A stretch of 64,000 nucleotides of DNA from Brachypterus glaber (lineage: Eukaryota > Arthropoda > Insecta > Coleoptera > Kateretidae): contig OY294046.1 in NCBI GenBank assembly GCA_958510825.1, positions 682,001 through 746,000 of the forward strand, written 5' to 3'. The notes beneath the pieces are model-generated. The model was not told the origin of the DNA. It searched no databases and saw nothing but the letters and a program-made list of their open reading frames with translations. Positions 1 through 12,800 of this stretch are shown piece by piece; within the stretch, counting starts at the first letter, position 1; the number at the start of each line of letters is the position of its first letter. The position numbers were made by a program, and so were the translations under genes.

Positions 1-181
1 CATAATCCACTGAACACTCGTGTTTAAAAGTTATAAATGCGTAGTTTGATTTTCTGCCATCCTTGTCTGTTGGTATTTTTACTCTTTCTAGGGGGGCTGC
101 TTGAAGAAAAAGTTCGTATAACAGCTCTTCCGTTATTTTTTCTGGTAAATTTCCACACCAAACTGTTCTGCTGTCTTCCAT
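1..181 (-). CDS. RBM7: RBM7/RBM11-like RNA-binding protein, N-terminal part (runs off the window)
   Basis: The ATG is at 179-181 on the minus strand and the frame is open to the window edge (60 codons). The product starts MEDSRTVWCGNL and contains an RNA recognition motif: RNP2 is seen as VWCGNL (about residues 7-12) and RNP1 as NYAFITF (about residues 48-54). The stretch between them (ITEELLYELFLQAAPLERVKIP) follows the RBM7/RBM11 pattern. In animals RBM7 is the RNA-binding subunit of the nuclear exosome targeting (NEXT) complex, which feeds promoter-upstream and snRNA-processing transcripts to the exosome. The gene is divergent from WDR3 with about 505 bp between the two start codons, so a shared promoter region is likely. 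Only the first part of the RRM is visible, so another RRM protein cannot be fully excluded. Confidence 0.8.
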   Translation of the reverse strand, partial: MEDSRTVWCGNLPEKITEELLYELFLQAAPLERVKIPTDKDGRKSNYAFITFKHECSVDY

Positions 182-686
182 TATGTTAATTTAGGTCTAA
201 AAAAATACTTTTCTTTTAAAAATAACTATTTTTGTGAAAAATAACAAAAAGCAGAATACAACTCTTCTTCGTCTTCTTTTTTTGTTGGTACTACTGATTT
301 TTTCGTTTTGATGCTACCAACATAAAAAAATCTACCAGAGTCGTATTTAGCCCAATATGTTTTAAATATTTTATGCGAATGAATAAAAGATAAACAAACA
401 TAGAAAGACTTTCCTTTTGCGAAAATTTCTGCTCATAGTATCTATTCAGTAACTGGACGGAAGGAAATGGTACAAAACAAACGGTTCTGGAAAAAGCGGA
501 CGACTATAAAATAGTTGTATAACCAAAGTAGCTAAAAGCAAATTTGGGTTAGTTTAGAAATTGCTCATTAGGTGTCGCCACGCGTCACAAACAAAATTAA
601 TTTTTTGAGGTTATGTCACTTATGTTGTTCTTGTGTCAACACGTGAGAAAATGTTTTAGTGAAATATTTCTTAAAAAAATACAAAT
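182..686. promoter_or_regulatory. Divergent intergenic region between RBM7-like gene and WDR3
   Basis: This 505-bp gap separates two head-to-head ATGs. It is AT-rich and shows no ORF and no repeat shared with the rest of the window. No clear TATA box or initiator could be assigned. Both flanking genes are housekeeping RNA-metabolism genes, so a bidirectional promoter is inferred from layout only. Confidence 0.5.
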
Positions 687-857
687 ATGGGATTGACAAA
701 GCAATATTTACGTTATGTACCAGCTGGTAATTTTAATATTATTGCCAGCCAGAACTGTAATGTGGCGTTTGTAACTTTAGAAAGCCAGGAAGGGCGCTAT
801 GTCGCAGTCGGAGCATGTGAAAATATAATTATCTGGGATTTAAGACTTGGAGAGAAG
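687..857 (+). CDS. WDR3: WDR3 exon 1 (aa 1-57)
   Basis: It carries the ATG and the conserved start of the first propeller, with the blade-closing strand ENIIIWDL near residue 50. The donor is AAG|GTAATT and the exon ends in phase 0. No other in-frame ATG precedes it in the leader. Confidence 0.93.
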
Positions 858-3800
858 GTAATTTCGCTATTTTTATTTTATTTATATTATTATTTATAAT
901 AAAAATAAAAAAACAATAGTTATTTATATACCAAGGGGCTAAACTGGCTGTTTTAGTCCCGCTGCATTAGTGTGTGAAACAGAAATGCAAGGGACTAAAA
1001 CAGCCAAGTTTAGTCCTGAGGTATATACACTATTTTTTGCAGGACCAAACATAATTTAGGTAGGTAGATAAAATTAAAAACCACGCGTCTAAAATCGGTT
1101 GTTTTATTTTCGTAATTTAATCAAGATGCCTGTAAATTGCGAAAAGTCAGTTTCATGGCTATCGCGATTTCAATTGTTTCTAATATGGTTGACACAAACG
1201 TCAAAAAAATGGACGAAGATGATAAATTTTAAGTTATGTATAAATTGTTATAACAATGTTATTTTTAAAGGTTTTCTTTGTTTAAATCAAATAAATTGGT
1301 TTGAATCGCTAATTTATTACAAAACTCCACCGAACCTAATTTTTGAACCAGCAAAGCACATAGTAAGTATAATATTTTAATATTATCAAGGTTGCCGTGA
1401 TTTTTATTCCCTAGGGAGAAAAACGGCAAGTTTAGTCCCGAAAATGAAAGCGTAAAATTAGGTTTTATTTTTCAAAAAAAAAGTTACTTTTTTATGAGCA
1501 ATAGGGGAAAGTATTCCTTTTTAATTCTTTACTTTTAGTACTTAATATATATGTTTAAAATTACATTTTAGGCTCAAGTTTTACCTGGTGAAAAAACGGT
1601 GGTTACATCGCTCTGTGCGAGTCCAAAAAAGCGACATTTGGCAGCTGGCTATTCTGATGGAAATATTCAAGTCTACGATTTAAAATCCGCCGAAGTTGTC
1701 AGTATTTTTTCAGGACACAAAAGTGAAATTACCTCCTTGGCTTATGATAGTTTTGGACATAAACTTGCGTCAGGCTCAAAGGTATTAAGCTTAAAAAAAT
1801 AAAATGAAAAATATTAAAGAATTTTTTTTTATTTTATTTATTTTTTTAAGATTTACTGTTTAAGGAATGTTCAAGTATTACGTAACGCGCTAGAGGGCGG
1901 TGGTGGGTTCTTGAAAACGTTACGCCGCGTTACAGAGTTGGGAGTGTCAGTAAAAACGTTCAATAACACTTAAAAAATTATAAACTATTTAGTGTTTTTT
2001 TAATTTTTAATTTTTTTATAGGACATAATGTACATATTTTTTATAAATTTTAGGACACTGATGTTATAGTGTGGGACACAGTGGCAGAAGTGGGACTTTG
2101 CAGATTTTCCGGACACAGAGGCCCAGTCACACAGCTAGCTTTTATGACCCACCATCCAATTTTAATTTCTGGTTCAAAGGACAGTTTTATTAAATTTTGG
2201 GATTTGGACACGCAACATTGTTTCAAAACTTTAGTTGGCCAGCAGACAGAGGTAAAAAAATATAAAAATACCTATAAAATATACCTATAAAAAACATCAA
2301 ATATTTTTTTACTTTAAAAAATTGTCACCTAAAAATGACAGATTTTATCCGCTTTGAACCTTTAAAATCTTGTGGGCACGATAACTTAAGAACGCTTTAA
2401 GCTAGAAACTTGAAATTTAGCATACAGGTATGTTACCAAAAGTTCTCGCTCGGGATTGTTTTTGATGAGCATTGGGGTGCAAGTGCAAGGGGGGCAAATA
2501 GGGAAAAATTAAAAAAAAATACAAACATTTAAAAATTACTATATAAAATTGTATAGGGGTTTTTAACGTTGCTGAAATTTAATCTGATAATAAAATTTTT
2601 CTAACTCCACCCCTGCGAGTCTGAAGGGGGTACATATTTTTAAATATTTTAATATTTTCGTCAAAATTGGTATTTAGGGGTTTTTGGGGTCAAAGAAAGT
2701 GAATCTGATATTTTTTTTTATCCAGCCCTTGAGGGGCGGGGGAAGTTTTCTTGAAAATTGATATATTGGGGTCTTTGAGGTCGCTAAACTGTATTATTAT
2801 TATTTTTTTATTATTATTATTATCCATACAGTGAGCGGCATAGCCGATGAGACTGATTCTAGTTTCTATTAACTAAAATTAATATGTATTAATATAGTAT
2901 AATTGTCTAAGACTAAGTTTTATCACATAAAGTTAAAGTCTATCACAGGAAAAAAAAAATCACATTTAAATACTTTGTTTGATAATTAGGCAGGAAAGTG
3001 AACCCATTGATTAAACAATCGGCTTAGCTCATTGTCAAGTCTATTTTTGAACTGATTTGTGTTAGTTGCTGAAACGGTTTCTATGTTTAGACTATTCCAA
3101 CAGTAAACCACACTGTTTGATATGAAGTTCTTTCTGGGCAGTCTTGAACACCTCTCTTTCTCAATTTTTTTATTATGTCCTCTCAAGTTTATGTTGTTAC
3201 TGATTTGGAAAATTCGAAGGTCAATATCAAAGTAGTTGTTCAAGATTTTATATGTTAGGATTAGATCTCCGCGTATTCTTCTTTCAGCCAATGTGGTAAG
3301 TTTCATTTGTTTTAGTCTCTCAGGGTAGGGAAGCTGCTTTAGTTCCGGAGGTAATTTTGTAACTCTTCTTTGTACTTTTTCAAGTAGTTCTATATCAGAA
3401 ATAAAATACGGGTTCCAGATTGACTCAGCATATTCTAGAATTGGGCGTATATAGGATTTATATAGTTTAGCTATGTTAACAATGGAGTGATCCTTGAATG
3501 CTATACGGATGAGGTATATAACTGTATTTGCCCTTTTCACAATTCTGGATATGTGAGGCTCCCATTTTAAGTTATCTGATATAGTTATACCTAAGTCCCT
3601 TTGGGTTTCAACCTTTTTTATCTCTTGTCCATTTATGTAATACGGTAACTTTGGATTGTTGGGACCAATGTGTAGAACTGTACACTTATTTATATTTAAG
3701 GTCATCAGCCACTTCTTTGTCCATTTTTCAATTTTTTCAATATCCTCTCTAAATTGTAACGCATGTAGAACAGGGTTACAGAACAATTTGGCATCATCTG

Positions 3801-6800
3801 CGAAGGAACGTAAATTTTAAAATATTCCATATCCCAAATCTGAGATATATACCAGAAAAAGTAAAAATCCCATCGCTGATCCCTGTAACACTCCACTTAT
3901 AATATCCTGTTCATTAGAAAAAGCACCATTTACTCTAACTTTAAATTTTCTGTCTTTGAAAAACATTTTAAACCAAGTGAGCAGTAATCCCCTTACACCA
4001 GAAAAGTTTAGTTTTAAGAAAAGTCTTTGGTGAGGTACTTTGTCAAATGCTTTCTCAAAATCTAGGTATACTATATCGTTCGGTTTGCCTAGGTCATTTG
4101 CTTTGGTCCACATATTAACACAATCCAGCATATTTGATTCTACAGATCGTCCAGGAAGGAAACCATGTTGGGTGTTTGGAATTGTACCGTTTTCAATGAA
4201 GTATCTAGTAAGCTCTTTTACAATGACTTTTTCCATACATTTACATAAATTGCTTGTAAGGCTGATGGGTCTATAATTTTCGGGTCGGTGTTTATTGCCT
4301 TTCTTGTATATAGGTACAATGTATGTGGTTTTCCATGCAGCGGGAATTAAGTTGCTTGTAATGCTTTGGGTCATTGCAATAGAGAGAGGTACATCTAAAA
4401 CTTCAGCACATTTTTGAAGAAAAATCGCTGGAATTCCATCAGCACCTGGACTAGAATCCTTATTGAGAGACATTAAAGCTTCTTTTACTTTGTCAGGGGA
4501 AAAATCTATCTCACACTTGGATATTTCATAATATGATTCAGCTGGTAACTCAGGTAATGGTCCGTCTGGTTCTCTCGTAAAAACACCTTCAAAGTGATCC
4601 GCAAATGCTTCTGCTGCTTGCTGAGAGGATAACATTTCCCCGTCATTACTCATTAGAGATACTCTTTCTATTCCAGATTTAAGCGATTTCTTTACATAGC
4701 TATAAAATTTATTTGGTGTAGATGTATCCTTAAATAATTTTTTTCTAAATCCACCCCCTGAAGGGCGGGGAGCAGTTTTCATAAAAATTGGTATATTGGG
4801 GTTTTTAAGGTTGCTAAAAGTGAATCTGATAATAAAAAATTCCATTTTACGCGCGGAGGTGAAAAATTGGAAAGCTCTTTTACTGGGCAGTGTATTTTTT
4901 TGTAAATTCAAAAAGGTTTTGAAAAATGTATATTTTTAATAGCTTTTTTTTATTTTTTTTTATGTTAGATATGGGGCTTAACCTTGATGAAAGATGACCA
5001 ATATCTAGTAACCGGAGGGGGTGATGCCGAGCTGAGAGTCTGGAAATTGTCGATAAGAGATCCGGATTCCGAAAATAAAACTCCGGTCGAACATCTGGCG
5101 TCCACTTTGGAACTAGCGTCTCTAGAAAACGAAGATGACAGCACAGTAAGTTTTTTTTACTCTTTTTCGTCATTTTTTAAATTTTTGTAAACATTAGACG
5201 TATCATATCATACACGGGTATCCTCAAAAAAGTTTTTAGTATAGAACTTTTTAAGTAAAAGAAGGCTGAAACTAAAATAAACGTTTTGGAGAAAATCGAT
5301 TTTCAATAAATTTACATTTTTTCAGTGTATAGTTTATTTTAATTAGGTCCTAATGTGGATATCAAAAAAGGTTATTTTTCTACGCAATAATCTTAGTGTG
5401 TTTTATCCCTATTTTTATATTTGTAGGTGTTTTTTTGCCAATTATATTTATTTGGCTTATTTATTTATCATAGAACAAAAATTCCTTTACAGTTAAAAAT
5501 CATTTTAAATTTCCTAGGTTTGGACTTGTTTAACAATTTTTCGGTTTTTTGAAAAAAATTTAAAAAATGATAATTTTTTACATCGGCACTTAGTGCTACT
5601 AAGAGTGCCGATGTATTGAAATCTTCGCCGAAAAGTCAAAATCTTTGACCACGTTTTTTTCACATTTCCCGACGTTTTAGACCATTCTGAGTCGAAATCA
5701 GTAAAAAAAAAATGCGTCTGTCTGTCTGTCTGGGTGTAAACTCTCTAACTCCATTTCTACATGAGATATCGACTTGCGATTTTTTGCATATTGTCTATCG
5801 TATTCCGAAGAGCTGATTTTGAGGGTAAACGATTGGGGGTAAGGGTAAAAATAGGGCAAAACTCCTACTTTTAACCTTTTTCTGTTTATAATTAAGGCAA
5901 TTATTATTGTATTTGGTTAATTTAGCACTTATATAAAAGATAATTTTAAATTGGTCAAAAAATGTTATAAACAACGTTTTCCTAAAACGCATTGTTTTCG
6001 AGATATTGGCGTTTAAAGCAGTAAAAGGTTTTTTTAGCATATCTCACATATTTATAACCCGATTTCAAAAAATTATATTTAAATAAAAGCTCTTTTTAAG
6101 CCCTATAAAAAATGTTATATACAGCTTTTTGCTAGAATATAATGTTTTAAAGATACAGAATTTAAAATCAAACAAAACACCTAGTTTGAAATTTGCAAAA
6201 TAGATGGCTCTAGTGTACAATAGTGCCGATGTTTTGACAGGGTGCTTGCAACGTTTCATCTAGTTTTAATTCAAAAAAGTATATGGACAAATGCAATATA
6301 CCATTTACTGTGAACACTATATAATGGAATGCGTAGCATTACATATCTTCACGGCTTGTTTTTTAGCATCCACTACAGTGTCACAAGTCGGGTTCTCTGC
6401 TGAGAGCGGGCAAAGGTAGAGTTGTGTCAATGTTTAGCGATGCCACGGGTCAGGTGATCGGATGTCACGGCACGGACACGCAGCTGGAGTTGTTCTACTT
6501 TTGCTCCGAAGATGAGGCCCAAAGTCGACTGAAAAAGCGGCTGAAGAAGGATCGAAAAAAAGAAATGTAAGTTTTCTAGTAGTTTATAAAAAATACATAT
6601 ACTTTTTACATACATTTTTGAAAAAAATTCGTCCGTCCGTCACGTTTTTTTGTTTTCATGATAACTCAAGTACGAGATATCCCATCAATATCAAGTTTTC
6701 AGAAAAAATCAAATTATATAAGAGGAAGACCTATTAAGTATGTAATTATTTCACAAAATATAAAGAATAGCAGAAAAAGTCAATAAACTCCGAATTTTCA

Positions 6801-9800
6801 GAATACATTACTTTAATTGCTAGAAATATTCGTACCAACTTTGAAAAAAAAATCTGTTCATAAACAAAACAGTTAGGGGTCGTCCATAAAATACGTCACA
6901 CAAATTGACCAAAATTCATACACTTCATACCCCGTTTCTCAAGTTATTAAAGGCTGTAGGGAGGATATTAGGCTACCCCCTAACACCCCCCCTATTGGGG
7001 GGGTAGCCAAAATATGACGTATTTTATGGACGACCCCTTACAGGGAGCTCTACTTTTCAAAAAAAAAAATACTAAAAATAGAATGATGATGAACTCAAGA
7101 TTTTTACAAAACATTACTTTTCTCACTACCAACTAGGTAGGTTGACATTATTTAATCAAAAAGCCGACAGTAAGGGTTACGTGTACTAGTGTGGTGAAAC
7201 CACCCTCTGTTGAGTAGATTACCCTTTAAACATCGGTGTGTTTAATTGGTTGCCTATAGACAATACTAAGTTGCAATACCTGGTTTTAGCGCCCGGCGCA
7301 TGCGCAATATTTATTTCGGCGTATTCAAAAAAACTACAGAAAAAAACTGTCTTTTCCATTCTTGACGCCATTGTAACTCGAATAATTTGTAAGAGTATTC
7401 TTAGGATTTTTAACATAATTATAAATAACCACTATAATTCTGTGCATCCGGTGCTTTTTAAAACAGGTATGTTATTTTTATTTATTAAAAAGATTAATTT
7501 CAAACTACGAAATCTGCACGTTACAACAGCAGGATTATAAGTATTTGTATTTCTTTTTAAAACAGATTTTCGCACATCAAAGGCAACCATTCTCAATAAA
7601 ACGAACAAAGAACTTTTGCCTCAAGAAGGAACATGATGAAATCTACCGTATGCTTTGTTTGAAGCGTGAACCAACTACGGTGAGGGGCTGGTGGGTAGTG
7701 ACTATTGTTTACACTTAGTACGCGTAAAGAGAGAAAAAGAATGTGTAAACTCACAGTCTAATGTCGTAAAATGACTGACGGGGGTACAGTGTTGCCGATT
7801 GGAAACATATACTTTGGATATTTTATTGTAAATTTTAAGAAACATTAGTTCTGTATGAGTTTTATGTAAACTAGTAGTTTAATTTTAATAGATTTCAATA
7901 TACTATATTATTAAACATAATTATAGTATACACAATAAAGTTTTTTACATTTTTAATTTAAGTATAATGATTTGAATTCATGAAACTACGCAACATCGCT
8001 ACTAGGTAGCCTGAAAGCGACTAGCGACATCTTCATTTTACACCACAAAGCTGTATCGCGTTTCTGTTAGTAAATAAACAAACAAAAAGATGACACCTTC
8101 ATAAACATTGGTCTGAAATTACTTCTTGAGGTAAAAGTTCTTTGAAAACGAACTATAGCATAGTACTGTGTATTATTTCACGAACTTTCACAACCCGAGA
8201 CCGAAAGCTAGCCAGTACTTTCCTGAGAGGCGCTAAAGGAAAGTACACCGGTCCTTTTTTCCCGATCTGCGACCGTTTTATTACGTGTATCATCACACTA
8301 TTATATCTTCATGGCTTGTTTTTCATTAATTAGTTTTTTATTTAACAATTTTATTGAATTTAGAAAAGATGAACAAATGGACATAGACAAAGACCAAACG
8401 CACACACAACTGAGCCTCAGGGACGAGGTCAAACGCCTGGCATCAATCAAATTAAACAGCAAACCAAAATCCTTCGACCTGGTGCTCGGCAATGGAGGCG
8501 AACTTCGTGTAGCCGTCAACTTGTCAGATAACACGGTGGAACTGTTTAACGTACAAACCTCCGTCAAAGTAAGTAAAAATTTAAAAATAAATAAAAAAGT
8601 TCTAAAAACTGAAAGTGTTTTCCTTCTTGACATTTTTAATATTTTTTTAACATTAATTTTTGAAAATGTTGCCCAAAATAATGAATGCAAGGTGTATTAT
8701 CATTTTGGAACTAATTACACACCACTGCAAATTTAACTTTTTTTCTGCTTCATTGATAAGAATATATTATTTTGGATAATTTGAGCATGCTGATTTCAAA
8801 TCTGTCTTTAGTTTTTTTTTTCATCAGGTCAGAATTTTGCGCAAGTGAAAAAATAGTAAAACAAAAATATATAAATATTATTGATTACATGGTAGGAAAG
8901 GGAAGTTTAAGCCCTTTACAATGGTTTATTACGTAAGCTTTATTATAATTTATCAAAAGGTATATTTTTTCTCACATCTATTTTGTTTTACCAAAAAAAT
9001 TTTCATATTTAAAAAGTTATAGGCAAAATACATTATATATTGGATATTAAATTATACATTAAATAAGAATTTGTTTTTGGTTTGTTAAAAATACATATTT
9101 ATAGATGGCGCTGTGACAAAAAGTGATATTTATGTATATAATTAATTACTTACAATGGGTTATGTAATAAAGGGATAAATACTCTTTTCAACCTGACAAA
9201 AAAATATATTTTTTACTCATTTTAAACCTTTGTTTTTTTAATTGCGCAAAATCCTGACGTGATGGAAAAAAAACTAAGTACAGCATCGAAATCAGCATAG
9301 TCGAATTATCCAAAATCATATATTCGCAGGACCTTGCAGGTCTGTGTTATTTATCATTTTCATGAAAAATTTTCAATATTTGTACAAAAAATATTAAAAA
9401 TTTGAATCTTTTTGAACAAAAGTCTTCATCTGAGCTTACCTTCTTCTTAAGAACCAAATTTGGTTCTTAGTTGTCTGTTTTTGTTTTTTTTTTATCTAGC
9501 TTTTTTCCTTTTGCGGACTAAATAACAAAGTAAGCCCAAATAAAGTGACCCTGTTGGCAAACGGTTTTTTACATATTGTTCCTCATCTAAAGAGCTAATA
9601 TAATAGTTATTTATGGTACTAGTGGGTAAAGTAAGATATTGTCCATGAGAAAATTAACCTGCGAGGCGTCAGCCAAGCAGGTTAATTTTCGAGAGGGCAA
9701 TATCGGTTTACCCATGAGTGCCATACAAGGTTTTATCCAATCTTAGAAATTCATATTTTTATTAAAAATTTTAATAACATTTACAAGAAAATAATTTGAC

Positions 9801-12800
9801 AAGTGACAGTTGAGTGGGTAAAATAAATAATTATCCACTCAATAAAGTAAAAGCCACGCGGGGGTTATTATTATTATTAAAATAAAGCTGGTAATTGTCT
9901 TATTATCTGTATGTATTGGATAAAATCATTTTTCGATTTTTTTTGTTGCAAAAATTAAATTTTTTCCTTTTTTGTAAGGATAAGGAAGCCCAATGTTTGA
10001 GGTCGATTTTGAGTCACGGACACCACAGCGAAGTCAGGGCGGTAGCTTTTAGCAGTGACAATTTGGCTGTCGTTTCTGGGAGCGGGGAATCGGTTAAATT
10101 GTGGAATAGGCCGTCTTTGGCCTGTTTGAGGACCATATCCACTGGGTAAGATATTCAGGCACAATAATTTGTTTTGTTTTCAAGTTTCTAAAATCATCAA
10201 AAATAAGCCTAGGACAAAAATTTTTAGATACAAGTGTTTTTTTTTTCGAATTCTGGACAATTTTCAAAAAATCCTTATGTCATAAGTTACGCGGCCTAAC
10301 ATTATCGAGATGATTTGTAGTATATTAAAGTACTAGTTTCATAACATACGTTTTTAGCGCACGAGTACAAGTTTAGAAAACGAGCCGCTTGCGGTGAGTT
10401 TTCTAAAGTACTGGTGCGCTAAAAACGTGTTATGAAACGAGTGCTTTATACAATTTTTTCTATTTAAAAAACTTACATTTAAATTGATGACTGATTTAGG
10501 GATTTTTGTTTTGGATTGGCATTACAGTTTACACCATGTTTAAAAGTCTAAGAACAAATGATATTTTGATATATTTTACAGTCATTTCTTCTTTTTTCAC
10601 TACAATTAACCAGTCCAAAATTTTAACAAGGTAAAAAATAACCCAAACACAAAATTTTGTAGAAAATTCAACTTTAAATCGACATTGACATTTGCACCCA
10701 AAACGTAAAGAGATAGGTTTTTGTATGTTGCCAACCCAAAAGAACAAAAAGTAGAGACCTCTTATGAGCCTATAAGAACACGCAAAATGCGTGTGATTAT
10801 GAGCTTATAAGAGTCGCAAAATAGAAAAAGGTAGTAAAAAGCTCTATTCAAAAATCCAAAAAAGTGAAAACCTGAAAAAATGTTACTTAAAACCTTGTTG
10901 TTCTAATACGACGATGTGTCTGCTATTTTTTCGTTTCTAGATATGTCCTATCTGTAGTATTTGTACCTGGAGACCGGCACGTTTTGGCAGGTTTAAAAGA
11001 TGGCAGATTGCTTATCATTGACATTGCTGCCGGTGATATTTTGGAAGAAATTCCAGCCCATACCAACGAATTATGGTCGATTTGTTTGCAACCAGATATG
11101 GTAAGTTAACCACAACATTTAATGTTTATACACAGGGTGGTCAGTAACCGCCATGCCAAAATTTAAGAGGTGATCCTACATCCAAAAATATGAAAAAAAG
11201 TTTCTATAAAGGTTGGTCCGGAAATGAGCCCTAAGAGAGCTATGGTACTTCGAAGATGTTATATTGAATGGGGAACGAAAAAAAAGCATCAATAAAATTT
11301 TAATGCTGCAGGGGGATTATTTATTTTAAACTGAGCAAAAAGTATTCTTCACGAAAACACCTAAATTACATCGGCACTTAGTGCTACTAAGTGTGCCGAT
11401 GTATTGAAATCTTCGCCGAAAAGTCAAAATCTTTGACCACGTTTTTTTTTTCAAATTTCTCGACGTTTTAGACCATTCTAAGTCGAAATCAGTAAAACAA
11501 AATTGCGTCCGTCTGTCTGTCTGTCTGTCTGTCTGGGTGTAAACTCTCTAACTCTATTTCTACATGAGATATCGACTTGCGGTTTTTTGCATATTGTTTC
11601 TTATCGTATTCCGAAGAGCTGATTAGATTTTGGGGGTAAACGATTGGGGGTAAGGGGGTAAAAATAGGGTAAAACTCCTATTTTTTAGCGTTTTTTGTTT
11701 ATAATTAAGGCAATTATTATTTTATTTGGTTAATTTAGCACTTATATAAAAGATAATTTTAAATTGGTCAAAAAATGTTATAAACAACGTTTTCCTATAA
11801 CGCATTGTTTTCGAGATATTGGCGTTTAAAGCAGTAAAAGCTTTTTTTAGCATATCTCACATATTTATAACCCGATTTCAAAAAATTATATTTTAAATAA
11901 AAGCTCTTTTTAAGCCCTATAAAAAATGTTATATGCAGTTTTTTGCTAGAATATAATGTTTTAAAGATACAGAATTTAAAATCAAACAAAACACCTAGTT
12001 TGAAATTTGCAAACTAGATGGCTCTAGTGTACAATAGTGCCGATGTTTTGACAGGGTGCTTGCAACGTTTCATCTAGTTTTAATTTATTTTTAGAGGGGT
12101 TGTGTAACAGGCGGTGGCGACAAAACCGTCAAATTTTGGCAGTTCGAGTTGGTCGCAGACGAAAAGGCCGAAACTAAGGCGAAAGTGTTGTCTCTGATAC
12201 ACAACAGGACTTTGAAGTTGGAGGACACTGTTTTGTGTGTCAGGTTGTCTCAAAATAATAAGTTTGTGGCTGTTGCTCTACTCGACTCGACTGTGAAGAT
12301 ATTTTTCGTCGATACTTTTAAGGTAAGTTATTTTAATACAGATAAGAATTTTACTTTTTGTTATATTTTCGGCGTTTTATTTGCAAATAATAGTTATTTA
12401 TGATACTAGTGTGTAATGTAAGATATTGCCCATGAGAAAATTAACCTTCGAGGTGTCAGCCAAGCAGGTTAATTTTCGAGAGGGCAATATCGGTTTACCC
12501 ATGAGTGCCATACAAGGTTTTATCCAATAAATAGCTTAGGAATTCATATTTTTATTAAAAATATTAATGACATTTACAAGAAAATAATTTGACAGTTGAG
12601 TGGGTAAAATAAATAATTATCCACTTAATAAAGTAAAAGCCACGCGGGGGTTATTATTGAGTTTATCTATTTAAAATAAAGCTGGTAATTGTCTCATTAT
12701 CTGTATGTATTGAATAAAGTAATTTTATACGCAACTGTATATGTAATACATACATTACGTGTATTAATAAAGTTTGGGAAGCACGTGATTTCTTGTCCCA

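Noticed and set aside
5795..6259. ORFs reading [16 protein letters not shown] and similar, repeated in many places
   Set aside because: They recur in every HINE copy on the strand opposite to the element, break at different points and have no family motif; they reflect repeat sequence, not protein.
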